A stretch of DNA of 64,000 bases. Source: an uncultured Oribacterium sp. (lineage in GTDB: Bacteria; Bacillota; Clostridia; Lachnospirales; Lachnospiraceae). Position numbers and translations under genes: made by a program. A model generated the notes under the pieces. It worked only from the letters and a program-made list of their open reading frames with translations, did no database searches and was not told the DNA's origin. Where the stretch lies: contig CAAGKO010000085.1 of assembly GCA_900770445.1 (NCBI GenBank), forward strand, positions 1 to 64,000, written 5' to 3'. This document shows positions 1 through 8,414 of the stretch, in pieces. Numbering within the stretch: position 1 is the stretch's first letter; each line of letters begins with the position of its first letter.

Positions 1-1129
1 AGGTACGAACGGCGACATCATTCGTCGGGGGCATTTGGCCGATCGCACAGCATGGTCCACAGCTAAGCTCCAGGATACGCACACCGGCATCGATCAGCAT
101 GTCAAGGTAGCCGTCCTTCAGAAGCTGCTTATAGATCTGCTTGCTGGCGATTCCTGCTGTACACTGAAGATTCTCATGGACATGGCGTCCCTTCATCACG
201 AGCGCTGCCTTCGCGAAATCGCTGTAGGAGCCGTTGGTGCAGGAGCCCATGAAAACCTGCTCGACGACCGGATGCTCCTCGAGGGTGCACATCGGTACGA
301 CATTATCCGGCTGATGTGGCAGCGCGATGAGCGGCTCGAGGCTGCCGAGGTCGAGGTTCATCTCCTCATCGTACTCTGCATCTTTGTCCGGAAGGAATTC
401 TCTATACTGCTCACCGCGCTCCTGTGCCTCCATAAATGCCTTCACGATTTCATCCGCCGGGAAGATCGAGGTGGTGGCACCCATCTCCGCACCCATGTTC
501 GCGATGGTGAGACGCTCCGGTACAGACAGCGTCTTTACACCCTCGCCGACGTACTCGAAGACCTTTCCGAGACCGCCCTTGATGGTGACGCGGCGAAGCA
601 TCTCGAGGACGACTTCCTTTGCGTTCACACCGGCCTTCAGCCTGCCCGTGAGGTTCACCTTAACAACCTTCGGCATCGTAAGACGCATCGGAATGCCTGC
701 CATCGCGGTCGTGATATCCATACCGCCGACGCCGATGGACAGCATGCCGACGGCACCACCCGATGGGGTATGGCTGTCACCACCCATCAGAAGCTCACCC
801 GGGATCGCGAAACGGGAGGTCTGTACCATGTGGCAGATACCGTTTCCCGGTCTCGATACATATACGCCGGTCTTCTCTGCGATGGTCCTAAGATAGTTAT
901 GATCGTCCGGCGTCTTAAAATCGATATACAGCAGATTATGATCCAGATACGATACTGAAGTCTTCACCTGCGTCGGAATGCCCAGCTGTTCGAAGCCGAG
1001 ATAGGTCATGACCGCATTGATATCGTGGGTCAGGGTCTGATCGACCCTTACAAATACATCCTCGCCCGGTACCATCGCCCCCTTCACCATGTGGGAACGG
1101 ATGATCTTTCTCGTTAATGAATCGCCCAT
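1..1129 (-). CDS. Aconitate hydratase, C-terminus cut by window edge
   Basis: Aconitase-superfamily [4Fe-4S] dehydratase that isomerises citrate and isocitrate via cis-aconitate. The first 376 residues are visible. GGDSHTP lies at about 117-122, SCTNG at 296-300 and CGPC at 357-360; the Cys of SCTNG plus the two Cys of CGPC are the expected cluster ligands. The order of motifs and compact N-terminus resemble the Aquifex-type bacterial aconitases rather than AcnA/AcnB. 3-isopropylmalate or homoaconitate dehydratase large subunit is the alternative. The start at 1129 has AGGAGG six bases upstream. The swivel domain would lie beyond position 1, so it cannot be checked whether it is fused or separate. 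Confidence 0.88.
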   Translation of the reverse strand, partial: MGDSLTRKIIRSHMVKGAMVPGEDVFVRVDQTLTHDINAVMTYLGFEQLGIPTQVKTSVSYLDHNLLYIDFKTPDDHNYLRTIAEKTGVYVSRPGNGICHMVQTSRFAIPGELLMGGDSHTPSGGAVGMLSIGVGGMDITTAMAGIPMRLTMPKVVKVNLTGRLKAGVNAKEVVLEMLRRVTIKGGLGKVFEYVGEGVKTLSVPERLTIANMGAEMGATTSIFPADEIVKAFMEAQERGEQYREFLPDKDAEYDEEMNLDLGSLEPLIALPHQPDNVVPMCTLEEHPVVEQVFMGSCTNGSYSDFAKAALVMKGRHVHENLQCTAGIASKQIYKQLLKDGYLDMLIDAGVRILELSCGPCCAIGQMPPTNDVAVRT

Positions 1130-1330
1130 GTTTACCTCCTGAAATAAACCATGTTTCCATCCACTCTTTTCATGCGGCAGTCTGTCCTCGGATATGCTCG
1201 CATCTGCGATGCATAGGCAGAAAAGTAATAGCATCTATCACCATCCGTCATGAAAGTGGTTATTTATTTATCATTCTGTACTTCGATTGTACTGTTCCTC
1301 ACGTGTGAAGAGGAAATGCAATTAACAAAT

Positions 1331-1357
1331 AAGGGCATTCCATAACGGAATGCCCTT
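1331..1357 (-). terminator. Hairpin terminator downstream of the nitroreductase
   Basis: An 11-bp perfect stem (AAGGGCATTCC and its complement) encloses a 5-nt loop. On the minus strand it is followed by a T-rich but interrupted stretch (TTATTTGTTAATT). It sits between the end of the nitroreductase operon and the aconitase start. Confidence 0.6.
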
Positions 1358-1420
1358 ACCTGAATGCTTCTTTTATTCATAGATTTATCTGATCAACCGC
1401 CATATTATGGTTTACCAGTG

Positions 1421-1459
1421 TTTACTCCGTTTTACCTGACTCAAGTAAAACGGAGTAAA
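1421..1459. repeat. Perfect 15-bp stem hairpin just after the nitroreductase stop
   Basis: Arms 1421-1435 and 1445-1459 are exact reverse complements around a 9-nt loop. It begins eight bases past the stop codon of the nitroreductase. No T-run follows on the minus strand, so it is an incomplete terminator, an mRNA 3' stabiliser, or an operator for the aconitase promoter. Confidence 0.6.
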
Positions 1460-1466
1460 ATCGATT

Positions 1467-2051
1467 TTATTTCTTTTCCAGCACGATGTCCTCAAACGCG
1501 CGCTTCGGAACGTAATGAGTGCCGTTTTCATCGCGATAATAATTCACGTCGCCGTTCTCCGGTACCGGCACCAGCTCGATCTTCTCTGCCGGCGCACCGA
1601 TGGCGATGACCAGAACCGGCACGAGGTTCTCCGGAAGCCCCAGCACCTCGGTCAGCGGCTTCAGCCCGAAGTTTCGAATCATGAGACAGCCGAGGCCCTT
1701 TTCGGTCGCCGAAAGTGTGATCGTTTGTGCCGTGATGCCGACATCGATCATCGCTGCCTGCATGTTCGGCTGAATGTCGGTATCCTGCAGGATGATCACG
1801 AACGCAGTCGGATGCATCCCCGGCTTCGGAAGGTGCAGCTCCGGAAGGGCGGCTGCCCATTTCGTCGTCGCGAGGATGGCCTCTACCTCCTCGTGTTCCG
1901 TCGAAATATAGTATTTAAGTGGCTGCTTGTTACCGCCGGACGCGGTCAGACGGGCCATATCCACCATATCGATGAGCTCATCTCTCGTCACCTTGCGTTC
2001 CTCATGATAGCCACGATAGCTTCTGTCCTTTAATACCAGATCCTTCAGCAT
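1467..2051 (-). CDS. Nitroreductase family protein (FMN-dependent)
   Basis: A 194-residue protein of the short nitroreductase family, flavin oxidoreductases that use FMN and NAD(P)H to reduce nitro compounds, quinones or similar acceptors. The N-terminal DRSYRGY segment and ASGGNKQPLKYY (about residues 37-48) fit FMN-phosphate and ring contacts. The C-terminal half carries the IGAPAE strand typical of the fold. Start 2051 has AAGGAG six bases upstream. It lies 12 bp after the HAD phosphatase gene on the same strand, so the two are almost certainly cotranscribed. The physiological substrate cannot be told from the sequence. Confidence 0.88.
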   Translation of the reverse strand: MLKDLVLKDRSYRGYHEERKVTRDELIDMVDMARLTASGGNKQPLKYYISTEHEEVEAILATTKWAAALPELHLPKPGMHPTAFVIILQDTDIQPNMQAAMIDVGITAQTITLSATEKGLGCLMIRNFGLKPLTEVLGLPENLVPVLVIAIGAPAEKIELVPVPENGDVNYYRDENGTHYVPKRAFEDIVLEKK

Positions 2052-2063
2052 AGCTTTCTCCTT

Positions 2064-2720
2064 TTACTTAATCCCGATCACGGAGAGGATCTCCTTCGGG
2101 GAATCCACGATGTACATGGCGCCTGCATTGACCAGCTCTGCACGGTCGCCGAAGCCGTAGGTGACGCCGATGGAATCGACACCTGCCTCGACGGCACCCT
2201 CGATATCAAACATGCGGTCACCGATCATGACGCAGTCCGCCTTGTCGAGCTTAAGCGCTTCGACGGCCCGGTTGATGAGACGTGCCTTCCGACTGTCATG
2301 GTCACCGAGCTCCGGGCCGGTCTGATAGCAGAAGTACGGCGCGAAGCCGAAGTGCTCGAGGATACGCTCTGCGAAGATGTGCGGCTTCGAGGTCACGAGG
2401 ACGAGCTTACGCTCACTCGCCTGAATCGTACGGAAAACGTCCTCGATACCGGCATATGGGGTGGCGTCAAAGATGCCATCGGTCGGATAGACCTCGCGGT
2501 AGAGGGCGACGGCACGCTCTGCATCCTGCGGATTCATGCCATAGAAGTTTGTGAAGCTGTCCATGAGGGACGGGCCGACAAACTTCCGAAGCTTCTCCTC
2601 CGGCTCATTCGGATAACCGAAGTGGTCGAGCGCGTACTGTACGGATTTCATGATGCCAGGACCGGAGTCCATGATCGTACCATCGAGGTCGAAAAGAATC
2701 GTCGTATAGTTCTTATTCAT
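2064..2720 (-). CDS. HAD-superfamily phosphatase, phosphoglycolate phosphatase-like
   Basis: 218 residues. HAD motif I is DLDGT at residues 11-15, motif II is VTSKP in the middle, and motif IV GDRMFDIEGA comes near residue 170, with an alpha-helical cap between motifs I and II. This is the Gph/PpaX-like subgroup, which hydrolyses small phosphoesters or pyrophosphate; the exact substrate is open. It is the first gene of an operon with the nitroreductase and is divergent from the LysR gene at 2887, a common arrangement for a regulator and its target. A 13-bp stem hairpin lies in its leader at 2739-2779. Confidence 0.85.
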   Translation of the reverse strand: MNKNYTTILFDLDGTIMDSGPGIMKSVQYALDHFGYPNEPEEKLRKFVGPSLMDSFTNFYGMNPQDAERAVALYREVYPTDGIFDATPYAGIEDVFRTIQASERKLVLVTSKPHIFAERILEHFGFAPYFCYQTGPELGDHDSRKARLINRAVEALKLDKADCVMIGDRMFDIEGAVEAGVDSIGVTYGFGDRAELVNAGAMYIVDSPKEILSVIGIK

Positions 2721-2738
2721 AAGCTACTCTTTCTTTCG

Positions 2739-2779
2739 GTAACCGTTCAGCTAAGGAGCCCCGGAGGCTGAACGATTAC
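2739..2779. repeat. 13-bp inverted repeat in the HAD/LysR divergent region
   Basis: Arms 2739-2751 and 2767-2779 are complementary over 13 bp with a single wobble, around a 15-nt loop. It lies about 20 bp upstream of the HAD start, on the leader side. It could be a regulator operator or an RNA hairpin. No T-run follows, so it is not a simple terminator. Confidence 0.5.
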
Positions 2780-2886
2780 CTCTTTCGTAATATAATATCA
2801 TTTTATATGCAATTTATCTTAGCATATCGATCCCAGCTGTGGTACAGTTAAATTTATCTGTTTATTATGTTATCCGAGGACATACT

Positions 2887-3813
2887 ATGACGACACGTGA
2901 ACTTCTCTATGTAAAAACCACCGCCGACACCGGCAATATCTCGAAGGCCGCAAAGAAGCTCTTCGTCACGCAGCCTTCGCTCTCGCAGTCACTGCAGCGC
3001 ATCGAGGACTCGATCGGCACGAAGATCTTCGTGCGCAGCCCCGATGGTCTGAAGCTCACCTTCGCCGGTGAGAAGTACTATCAGATGGCCTGCCAGGTGC
3101 TGAAGATCTATGATGACTTCTCATCAGAAATCACGGATATCAATGATCTGAAGGTCGGCCACATCAGCTTCGGTGTCACGCATCACCTCGGTGCGATCGT
3201 CCTGCCGCAGATTCTTCCAGAGTACAGCGCGCTCTATCCGGGCATCTCCATCGACCTGTTCGAGGGCTCCACTGAACCGCAGGAGCAGCATCTGATCTCC
3301 GGCGAGATGGACTTCTCCATCATGCATGCGCCGGTCTACGATGTGCTCGCGAACCCCTCACTTCAATATGAGGTGTTGAAGCGCTATCCCTTTATCATCG
3401 CGATGTCCCGGGATAATCCACTGGCTGAAAAGGCTGTACCGACGCCGGGCTATCCTTATCCGGTGCTGGACGTAAAGCTGCTCGCCGACCAGCCGCTGCT
3501 GACGCTGCATAAGGAGCAGCGTATCCGCCATGTCACGGATTCCGTGCTGCGGAAGGCCGGGATCCAGCCGGAGATTCGTCTCCTGTGCCGAAACTACATG
3601 AGCCTCGAGAAGCTCGCCGCTGAAGGCATGGGCGTGACCATGCTCCCATCCGAGTATGTCGCTGCAAACAGCTTCGAAAACCCGCCGGCCTTCTTCTCGA
3701 TCGATGCCTCCTACGCGGCCTACTGGGATCTCTGCATCGCCACACTGAAGGGTGCCTTCCTCTCGAAGGCCGACGAGTACCTGCTCGAGATTCTCCGAAA
3801 GAAATTCAGCTGA
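2887..3813 (+). CDS. LysR-family transcriptional regulator
   Basis: 308 residues from the ATG at 2887 (preceded by GAGGA). The N-terminal winged HTH covers about residues 1-60 (GNISKAAKKLFVTQPSLSQSLQRIE is the helix-turn-helix core). The remainder is a periplasmic-binding-like effector domain of the usual LysR size. It is transcribed divergently from the HAD phosphatase-nitroreductase operon, which makes that operon the natural first candidate target. An upstream in-frame start at 2839 exists but would place extra residues before the conserved HTH and has no better ribosome binding site. The effector is unknown. Confidence 0.9.
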   Translation: MTTRELLYVKTTADTGNISKAAKKLFVTQPSLSQSLQRIEDSIGTKIFVRSPDGLKLTFAGEKYYQMACQVLKIYDDFSSEITDINDLKVGHISFGVTHHLGAIVLPQILPEYSALYPGISIDLFEGSTEPQEQHLISGEMDFSIMHAPVYDVLANPSLQYEVLKRYPFIIAMSRDNPLAEKAVPTPGYPYPVLDVKLLADQPLLTLHKEQRIRHVTDSVLRKAGIQPEIRLLCRNYMSLEKLAAEGMGVTMLPSEYVAANSFENPPAFFSIDASYAAYWDLCIATLKGAFLSKADEYLLEILRKKFS

Positions 3814-3904
3814 GACGCCAGGCCTCGCCGCCCGGAGTCGCTGGGCGAAGCACGAAATTCCCGTGACGAGATGATATACCCGACGGAGACATTGCCCAGA
3901 TATA

Positions 3905-3941
3905 AAAAGCCGCCCACAGCATACGACTGTGCGCGGCTTTT
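3905..3941. terminator. Bidirectional terminator between convergent LysR and yitT genes
   Basis: Stem AAAAGCCGC plus CACAG pairs with its complement across a 7-nt loop with one internal mismatch. A/T runs on both sides let it work in both directions, serving the LysR gene (+) and the YitT gene (-). Confidence 0.8.
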
Positions 3942-3955
3942 ACATTTATTCAGAT

Positions 3956-4816
3956 TTAATCCTTCGGCTTCATGTAGAAGCGTCCGGCGAGCTCGGTCGT
4001 GCGGATGGAGTTCACGAAGGCATGCGGATCGATATCACGGATGCGCTTGATCACATGACGGGCGCCGTCCGCCGCGATGACGGAGTAGAGCACCTGATGA
4101 TCCTTATGCTCATGGGCACCCTCGGCGTGCATGATGGACGCACCGTGATGGGTTTCATCGAAGATCATCTTCGCAATCTCCTCTGCCTTATCGGTGACGA
4201 TAAAGAGCGTCTGGCGCTGGAAATCACGGTAGAGGGTGTGCAGGGTCTGAGTGGATACGTACTGAAACACGATCGAATACAGCGCCTTATCCCAGCCGAA
4301 AAGCATACCAGCGGCACCGAGAATCAGGACATTGAAGCCGAGAATCAGGTTCCAGGTCTCCATGCCGCGCTTCTGGCTGAGGTAGATGGCGATGAAATCC
4401 GTACCACCGGTGGTCGCATCTACGCTCAGGCAGAGGCTGATGACCACACCGTTGATGATACCGCCGAAGATGGCGATCAGCAGGGTGTCATAGGTGATGA
4501 CGTGCGCCGGCATCAGATCAGTGAAAAAGCCGGTCAGGAGAATCATAATCAGCGAGAAGAAGGTGAACTTCTTTCCGATGAAGCGGAAGCCGATGTAAAC
4601 CGGGATCGCATTCAGCAGGATATTGATCGGCGAGTATGGAATCTCATGTGGCAGATACATCTGACTGATACGCTGAATCAGGACCGTCAGTCCCGTCGCA
4701 CCACCCGGATAGAGTCCACCGGTACGGACAAATGTTTTGATATTGATCGCCATCAAGAGCGAGGCCAGCACCACGGTAATCAGACGGCGCAGATCCCTCT
4801 TCGCTTCGATTTTCAT
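3956..4816 (-). CDS. YitT family membrane protein (DUF161 + DUF2179)
   Basis: 286 residues. An N-terminal block of about five hydrophobic segments includes the family signature TGGLYPGGATGL near residue 30 and TTGGTDFIAIYLS in the middle. It is followed by a soluble C-terminal DUF2179 domain of about 80 residues. Family members are integral membrane proteins of uncertain function, some linked to amino acid or other small-molecule transport. The start at 4816 was chosen because AGGAGG lies upstream of it; a 27-residue longer reading exists but is not hydrophobic and has no such site. Confidence 0.88.
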   Translation of the reverse strand: MKIEAKRDLRRLITVVLASLLMAINIKTFVRTGGLYPGGATGLTVLIQRISQMYLPHEIPYSPINILLNAIPVYIGFRFIGKKFTFFSLIMILLTGFFTDLMPAHVITYDTLLIAIFGGIINGVVISLCLSVDATTGGTDFIAIYLSQKRGMETWNLILGFNVLILGAAGMLFGWDKALYSIVFQYVSTQTLHTLYRDFQRQTLFIVTDKAEEIAKMIFDETHHGASIMHAEGAHEHKDHQVLYSVIAADGARHVIKRIRDIDPHAFVNSIRTTELAGRFYMKPKD

Positions 4817-4940
4817 TTCTACTCCTCCTACCCCATGGCAGATATAATAAAACGCATAAAAAGCAGGCCCATCAGAACCCGCAAACATATTAGTCATAGC
4901 AGATATTCATATATCTTGCAAGATAAATCCACTATTTTCA

Positions 4941-5849
4941 TCACTCCCGGATCACCACGAAGCCATCACTGTCCTCTTCGCCGATCTTCTCACCGTGCTC
5001 GTCGCGGATGGCCTTCGTATATTTCGTATATGCCTCCGGATGTGCGAGGAGTTCATCGGCGCGTTTCTCGGTATACAGCCCCTTCCGGTCTGCGATGATG
5101 TCCCTGAGATAAGCAAGCGCCTTCTCCTGATCACCGGTACGAAGCGCATACTCGGCGAGCTCAAGCTGCATCTCCTTCCGGTAGATGGCATTTCCGGCGT
5201 ACTGAACCTCCTCCTCGAGGTACGGGATGTCCGCATCCAGGCGTCCCTCTGCCGCTGCGATCCGCGCCTCATGCACACGAATCTGCTGCGCGAGGTTTTC
5301 AGCGAGACGTGCGGCACGCTTTTCCGAAACCACCTTCAGCTTCTTCAGATCCTCGATCTGGAAGCTGGCTGCCTCGAGATCACCGCGCAGAATCTGCAGA
5401 TTCGCCTTCTGATTTACGATGAGCGCGGAGCTCGTCAGCGCATGGATACGAAGCTCATCCGGCTTCAGATCCTTCACCGCATCCCAGGCGCCCTCGAAAT
5501 CACCGAGCGCTTCCTTCGCGAAGGAAACCCAGTGCTGACCGTTCGCATACTCTGCGAGGTTCTTCGGCACGCGGGCATTGACTGCCTCGAAGTTCTGAAG
5601 GAAGCCCGCCGGGTCTGCATCCGTATAGAGTTGCTTCTGCACGGCCTGCAGACGTTTATTTGCGAGCATCGCGGCGAGCAGACGCCCGACGATGACACCG
5701 GCGAATATCCAGAGTGCCCAGACAAACACCGTCGTCTTGTCCGGATTATTCAGAATCTGCCCGTGAAAATAGATGAGACCGAAGACGCCGCCGAGCACCG
5801 CGCCGAGAAGCATGATGGCGTTCGCCATCCGCTTGTAGTAAACGATCAT
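4941..5849 (-). CDS. Hypothetical membrane protein with TPR-like cytoplasmic domain
   Basis: 302 residues, not recognised as a named family. Two hydrophobic helices (about residues 10-30 and 43-63) form an N-terminal hairpin. The rest is strongly helical and charged: segments such as FAKEALGDFEGAWDAVKDLKPDEL, QKANLQILRGDLEAASFQIEDLKKL and EYALRTGDQEKALAYLRDIIADRKG have the spacing of tetratricopeptide-like helix pairs. A long heptad-rich stretch around 165-205 could be coiled coil. It ends with an acidic tail. It is likely an inner-surface scaffold. AAGGGGG precedes the start. Confidence 0.75.
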   Translation of the reverse strand: MIVYYKRMANAIMLLGAVLGGVFGLIYFHGQILNNPDKTTVFVWALWIFAGVIVGRLLAAMLANKRLQAVQKQLYTDADPAGFLQNFEAVNARVPKNLAEYANGQHWVSFAKEALGDFEGAWDAVKDLKPDELRIHALTSSALIVNQKANLQILRGDLEAASFQIEDLKKLKVVSEKRAARLAENLAQQIRVHEARIAAAEGRLDADIPYLEEEVQYAGNAIYRKEMQLELAEYALRTGDQEKALAYLRDIIADRKGLYTEKRADELLAHPEAYTKYTKAIRDEHGEKIGEEDSDGFVVIRE

Positions 5850-5887
5850 GGAAAATCCCCCTTTATGGATGTGATGTAGTTCTTATC

Positions 5888-5915
5888 AAAAAGGGTCGCC
5901 CGCGATGGACGACCC
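5888..5915 (-). terminator. Rho-independent terminator of the 2HCT transporter gene
   Basis: A 9-bp GC-rich stem (arms 5893-5901 and 5907-5915, one wobble) with a 5-nt loop, followed on the minus strand by TTTTT. It lies about 60 bp past the transporter stop. Confidence 0.8.
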
Positions 5916-5976
5916 ATACTGAACCAGCTGCTTATGGTTCTGCCATATTCAATTGTCAGTTTCTCTACAGCGCGTA

Positions 5977-7314
5977 TTACAGCATGAAGGAGAATACGAA
6001 GGCTGCGATGATGAGGACGATACCGCCACCAAGACGAGAAGAAAGCTGTGAGTAAGCGATCAGATCCATACGATCTGCTGCACCGAGGCAGGCAAGGTCG
6101 CCGTTACCACCACGGTTTGCCATGCAAAGACCAGCGGTGATCGCGGAATCGATCGGATAGAAGCCTACGAGGTAACCAACCCCTGCGGAACCGATGATGG
6201 CACCGATGACGATCATGAGTGCCATGATGATGTTCTTCGGAGCGATCGCGTTAAAGAGCTCTGCGAGGTTGAAGTCTGCACCCATGCCGACCATGATGAT
6301 GATACCGAGCTGGCCGGAGAAGAAGCTCTGCAGTCTCTTCGCACCTGCACGTACTCTGGCAGGGATAAGACCGGTCGCTGCAAGGATGACAACGAACACG
6401 ATCATGTAAGCATACTTATGAATCGGTGCACCTGCGATCTTCGGAAGGATCTTACCGCTCATGAGTTCGCCGACAGCGAAGCATGCGAATGCAAGAAGAA
6501 GTGCGCCTGCGAGGTCGGTGTTGTCGGTCTTCACCTTCTGATCGTCTCTTGCAAGCTCCTCCGCACCACGGATCAGGGTCTTCTTATCACCGGTCAGGGT
6601 CGGAACCTTCTCACCGAGCGCGTTCAGCGCTGCGGAAGCGATGATACAGAAGATATTTGCGATGGTCAGTACGATGATCGCGAAGGAATAGTAGTTCGCT
6701 GCCGCATCACCGGTTACCTGCTCATAAATCTGGGAGAGCGGAACGGCACCTGCACCATTACCACCACCCATGATCGGAAGTGTGTACTTGATCAGGGTAT
6801 CTGCAAACGGAATACCGAAGATGGCACCTGTGATACCACCGAGAATCGCTGCTGCGAGAAGTCCGCCGAGGATCGCCGGGATATAGCCTGCGAAGGAACG
6901 GATCAGGATGTCACGCTCGAGTGAAAGCACGGAGCCGACGATCAGCATAACGATGAAGAGTTCGAGGAAATTCGCATCATCTGAGATGAAGGAGTTGATT
7001 GCATCGAGTCCTGCCTCCGGGATCAGACCGAACTGTCTGAGGAGAGCGACACCGAAGAAGGTTGCGAGAAGTCCGCCACCGATGTACTTGTTCCAGATCG
7101 GAACACGCTCACCGATCTCGTTAAAGATTACCGCGAAGCCGAAGCAGATACCCAGTACCGATGTCATGGTCGTTGCGGCCAGCATCACCGGGTTACCGTC
7201 CTTCATCTTCGTCACATAGACCGGAAGAAGTACCAGTACGATACAAATGAGCGCCTGCCACCACGGAAGGCCACCAAGCCAGAGGCCACTTCTAGAGTTT
7301 TTGTCTTCTGCCAT
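5977..7314 (-). CDS. 2-hydroxycarboxylate transporter family protein
   Basis: 445 residues of mostly hydrophobic sequence with about 11 membrane segments. Family hallmarks are the two GGNG motifs in re-entrant loops: MGGGNGAGAVPLS at about 182-194 and NRGGNGDLACLG at about 400-411, with SSRLGGG following the second. Members (CitS, MleP, CimH) move citrate, malate or lactate with Na+ or H+, or by exchange. Citrate would fit an aconitase in the same region, but the substrate is an inference. The start at 7314 has AAAGGGGG upstream; a longer frame to 7413 is unlikely. It stands alone between two terminators. Confidence 0.9.
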   Translation of the reverse strand: MAEDKNSRSGLWLGGLPWWQALICIVLVLLPVYVTKMKDGNPVMLAATTMTSVLGICFGFAVIFNEIGERVPIWNKYIGGGLLATFFGVALLRQFGLIPEAGLDAINSFISDDANFLELFIVMLIVGSVLSLERDILIRSFAGYIPAILGGLLAAAILGGITGAIFGIPFADTLIKYTLPIMGGGNGAGAVPLSQIYEQVTGDAAANYYSFAIIVLTIANIFCIIASAALNALGEKVPTLTGDKKTLIRGAEELARDDQKVKTDNTDLAGALLLAFACFAVGELMSGKILPKIAGAPIHKYAYMIVFVVILAATGLIPARVRAGAKRLQSFFSGQLGIIIMVGMGADFNLAELFNAIAPKNIIMALMIVIGAIIGSAGVGYLVGFYPIDSAITAGLCMANRGGNGDLACLGAADRMDLIAYSQLSSRLGGGIVLIIAAFVFSFML

Positions 7315-7437
7315 ATTAAATCCCCCTTTAATATGATTGGAACGAAGCAGCACGTTCCATTTTGATATGACGTTCCAGGAGCTACCTGGATGATCCATGC
7401 TTAAGCAGAGCACGAATCAGTGTTATAATACCGGAAT

Positions 7438-7466
7438 ATATTACCATAGAGATTTTTGTTTTACAA
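7438..7466 (-). promoter_or_regulatory. Candidate sigma-A promoter of the 2HCT gene
   Basis: TTGTAA (7461-7466) is separated by 17 bp from TAATAT (7438-7443) on the minus strand, about 124 bp upstream of the transporter start. An inverted repeat GGAACG/CGTTCC lies in the leader. The match is moderate. Confidence 0.4.
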
Positions 7467-7502
7467 CCAAAACTGGTAAATATGGCCATACACTGTTCCC
7501 CT

Positions 7503-7567
7503 CGATGCACAAAAAGGGCTGGTGGCAGAAGCTTCACTCTTCTGTCGCCAGCCCTTTTTGTGCATCG
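7503..7567. terminator. Long 29-bp-stem terminator after aroD
   Basis: Arms 7503-7531 and 7539-7567 are complementary over 29 positions with only two wobble pairs. The central GC-rich part is flanked by A5/T5 runs that are themselves part of the palindrome, so it can act in both directions. It starts directly after the aroD stop codon. Confidence 0.85.
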
Positions 7568-8374
7568 CTAATGAAGCGAAAGCTGTGCCATCGCTGCCCG
7601 CACCGCATCGATCGGCATCTGCCCAGGTGCGCTGCACTCTCCGACCGTTGCAAAGGTGAGCATGGAGCCGAAGGCACCACCGACGAGTCGGCTGATCCGA
7701 CCGATCTCCCCCATCGACATCGTGATGAGTGCATGCTTCGCCGCATCCTCCTCCCGAAAACGTGCCGTCGCAAGGAGCAGCGCCGCGACATCCGAGGTTT
7801 TCGTCGGCATGTAGGCCGTTTTCAGGATATCGGCACCCATCGCACGAAGTGCGCGAAGCTTCTCGAGGATCTCCTCGACCGCCGGTGTCTTCTCGAAATC
7901 ATGGTAGGACGCGATGACGTGCACGCCCTTCTCATGCGCCAGTAAAATTAATACACGGCTGTCTTCTGCGGGTGTCGTGTCCTCGAGATCGAGATAATGG
8001 ATTCCTTCCGATGCAAGCGCGGATGCACAGTATGTACGATAGGCGATGGCATCGTTCGGGAAGCTTCCTCCCTGACGCTGTGTACGGATCGTAAAGAGCA
8101 GCTCCTTTCCGGGAAGCAGTGCCCGAAGGCGTGCGATCATCGCCGGCAGCTGCCGGGCATCCTCCGAAGCCGCATCGACGACTGCGTGGCTGCCGTCTTC
8201 CGCGGCATCCCGAGTGTGTGCAGCGGCCTCCTGTACCGACGGATAGAGCGCCGTCGCGAGGTCGAAACGCCACTCCACGACGTCCGCATCGGTCGCCGCG
8301 ATGGCGTGGGCCTGCTGCTCAATCTCTGTCTGATTCTGTCCGGTGATCGGAACACATACTTTTACCTTTTCCAT
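7568..8374 (-). CDS. aroD: Type I 3-dehydroquinate dehydratase
   Basis: 268 residues. Third step of the shikimate pathway, dehydrating 3-dehydroquinate through a Schiff base. Visible catalytic features are EWR (34-36) at the start of the barrel, His158 in ASYHDF as the general base, Lys185 in ADILKTAYMP as the Schiff-base lysine, and the MGEIGRISR substrate loop (221-229). Length fits the type I class. It is the last gene of the DUF975-nrdR-aroD cluster, 40 bp after nrdR, with GGAGGG at the start. No other shikimate gene is in the window. Confidence 0.93.
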   Translation of the reverse strand: MEKVKVCVPITGQNQTEIEQQAHAIAATDADVVEWRFDLATALYPSVQEAAAHTRDAAEDGSHAVVDAASEDARQLPAMIARLRALLPGKELLFTIRTQRQGGSFPNDAIAYRTYCASALASEGIHYLDLEDTTPAEDSRVLILLAHEKGVHVIASYHDFEKTPAVEEILEKLRALRAMGADILKTAYMPTKTSDVAALLLATARFREEDAAKHALITMSMGEIGRISRLVGGAFGSMLTFATVGECSAPGQMPIDAVRAAMAQLSLH

Positions 8375-8414
8375 TCGCCCTCCGCTCTATCTGTCTCTCT
8401 ATGCTGTCCTGCGC

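Noticed and set aside
1117..1308. 63-codon plus-strand frame between aconitase and the hairpins
   Set aside because: No ribosome binding site, no recognisable features, and it overlaps the aconitase start.
3929..5098. 389-codon open frame on the plus strand opposite yitT and its neighbour
   Set aside because: It spans two real genes on the other strand and runs through a terminator; the translation has no known pattern.
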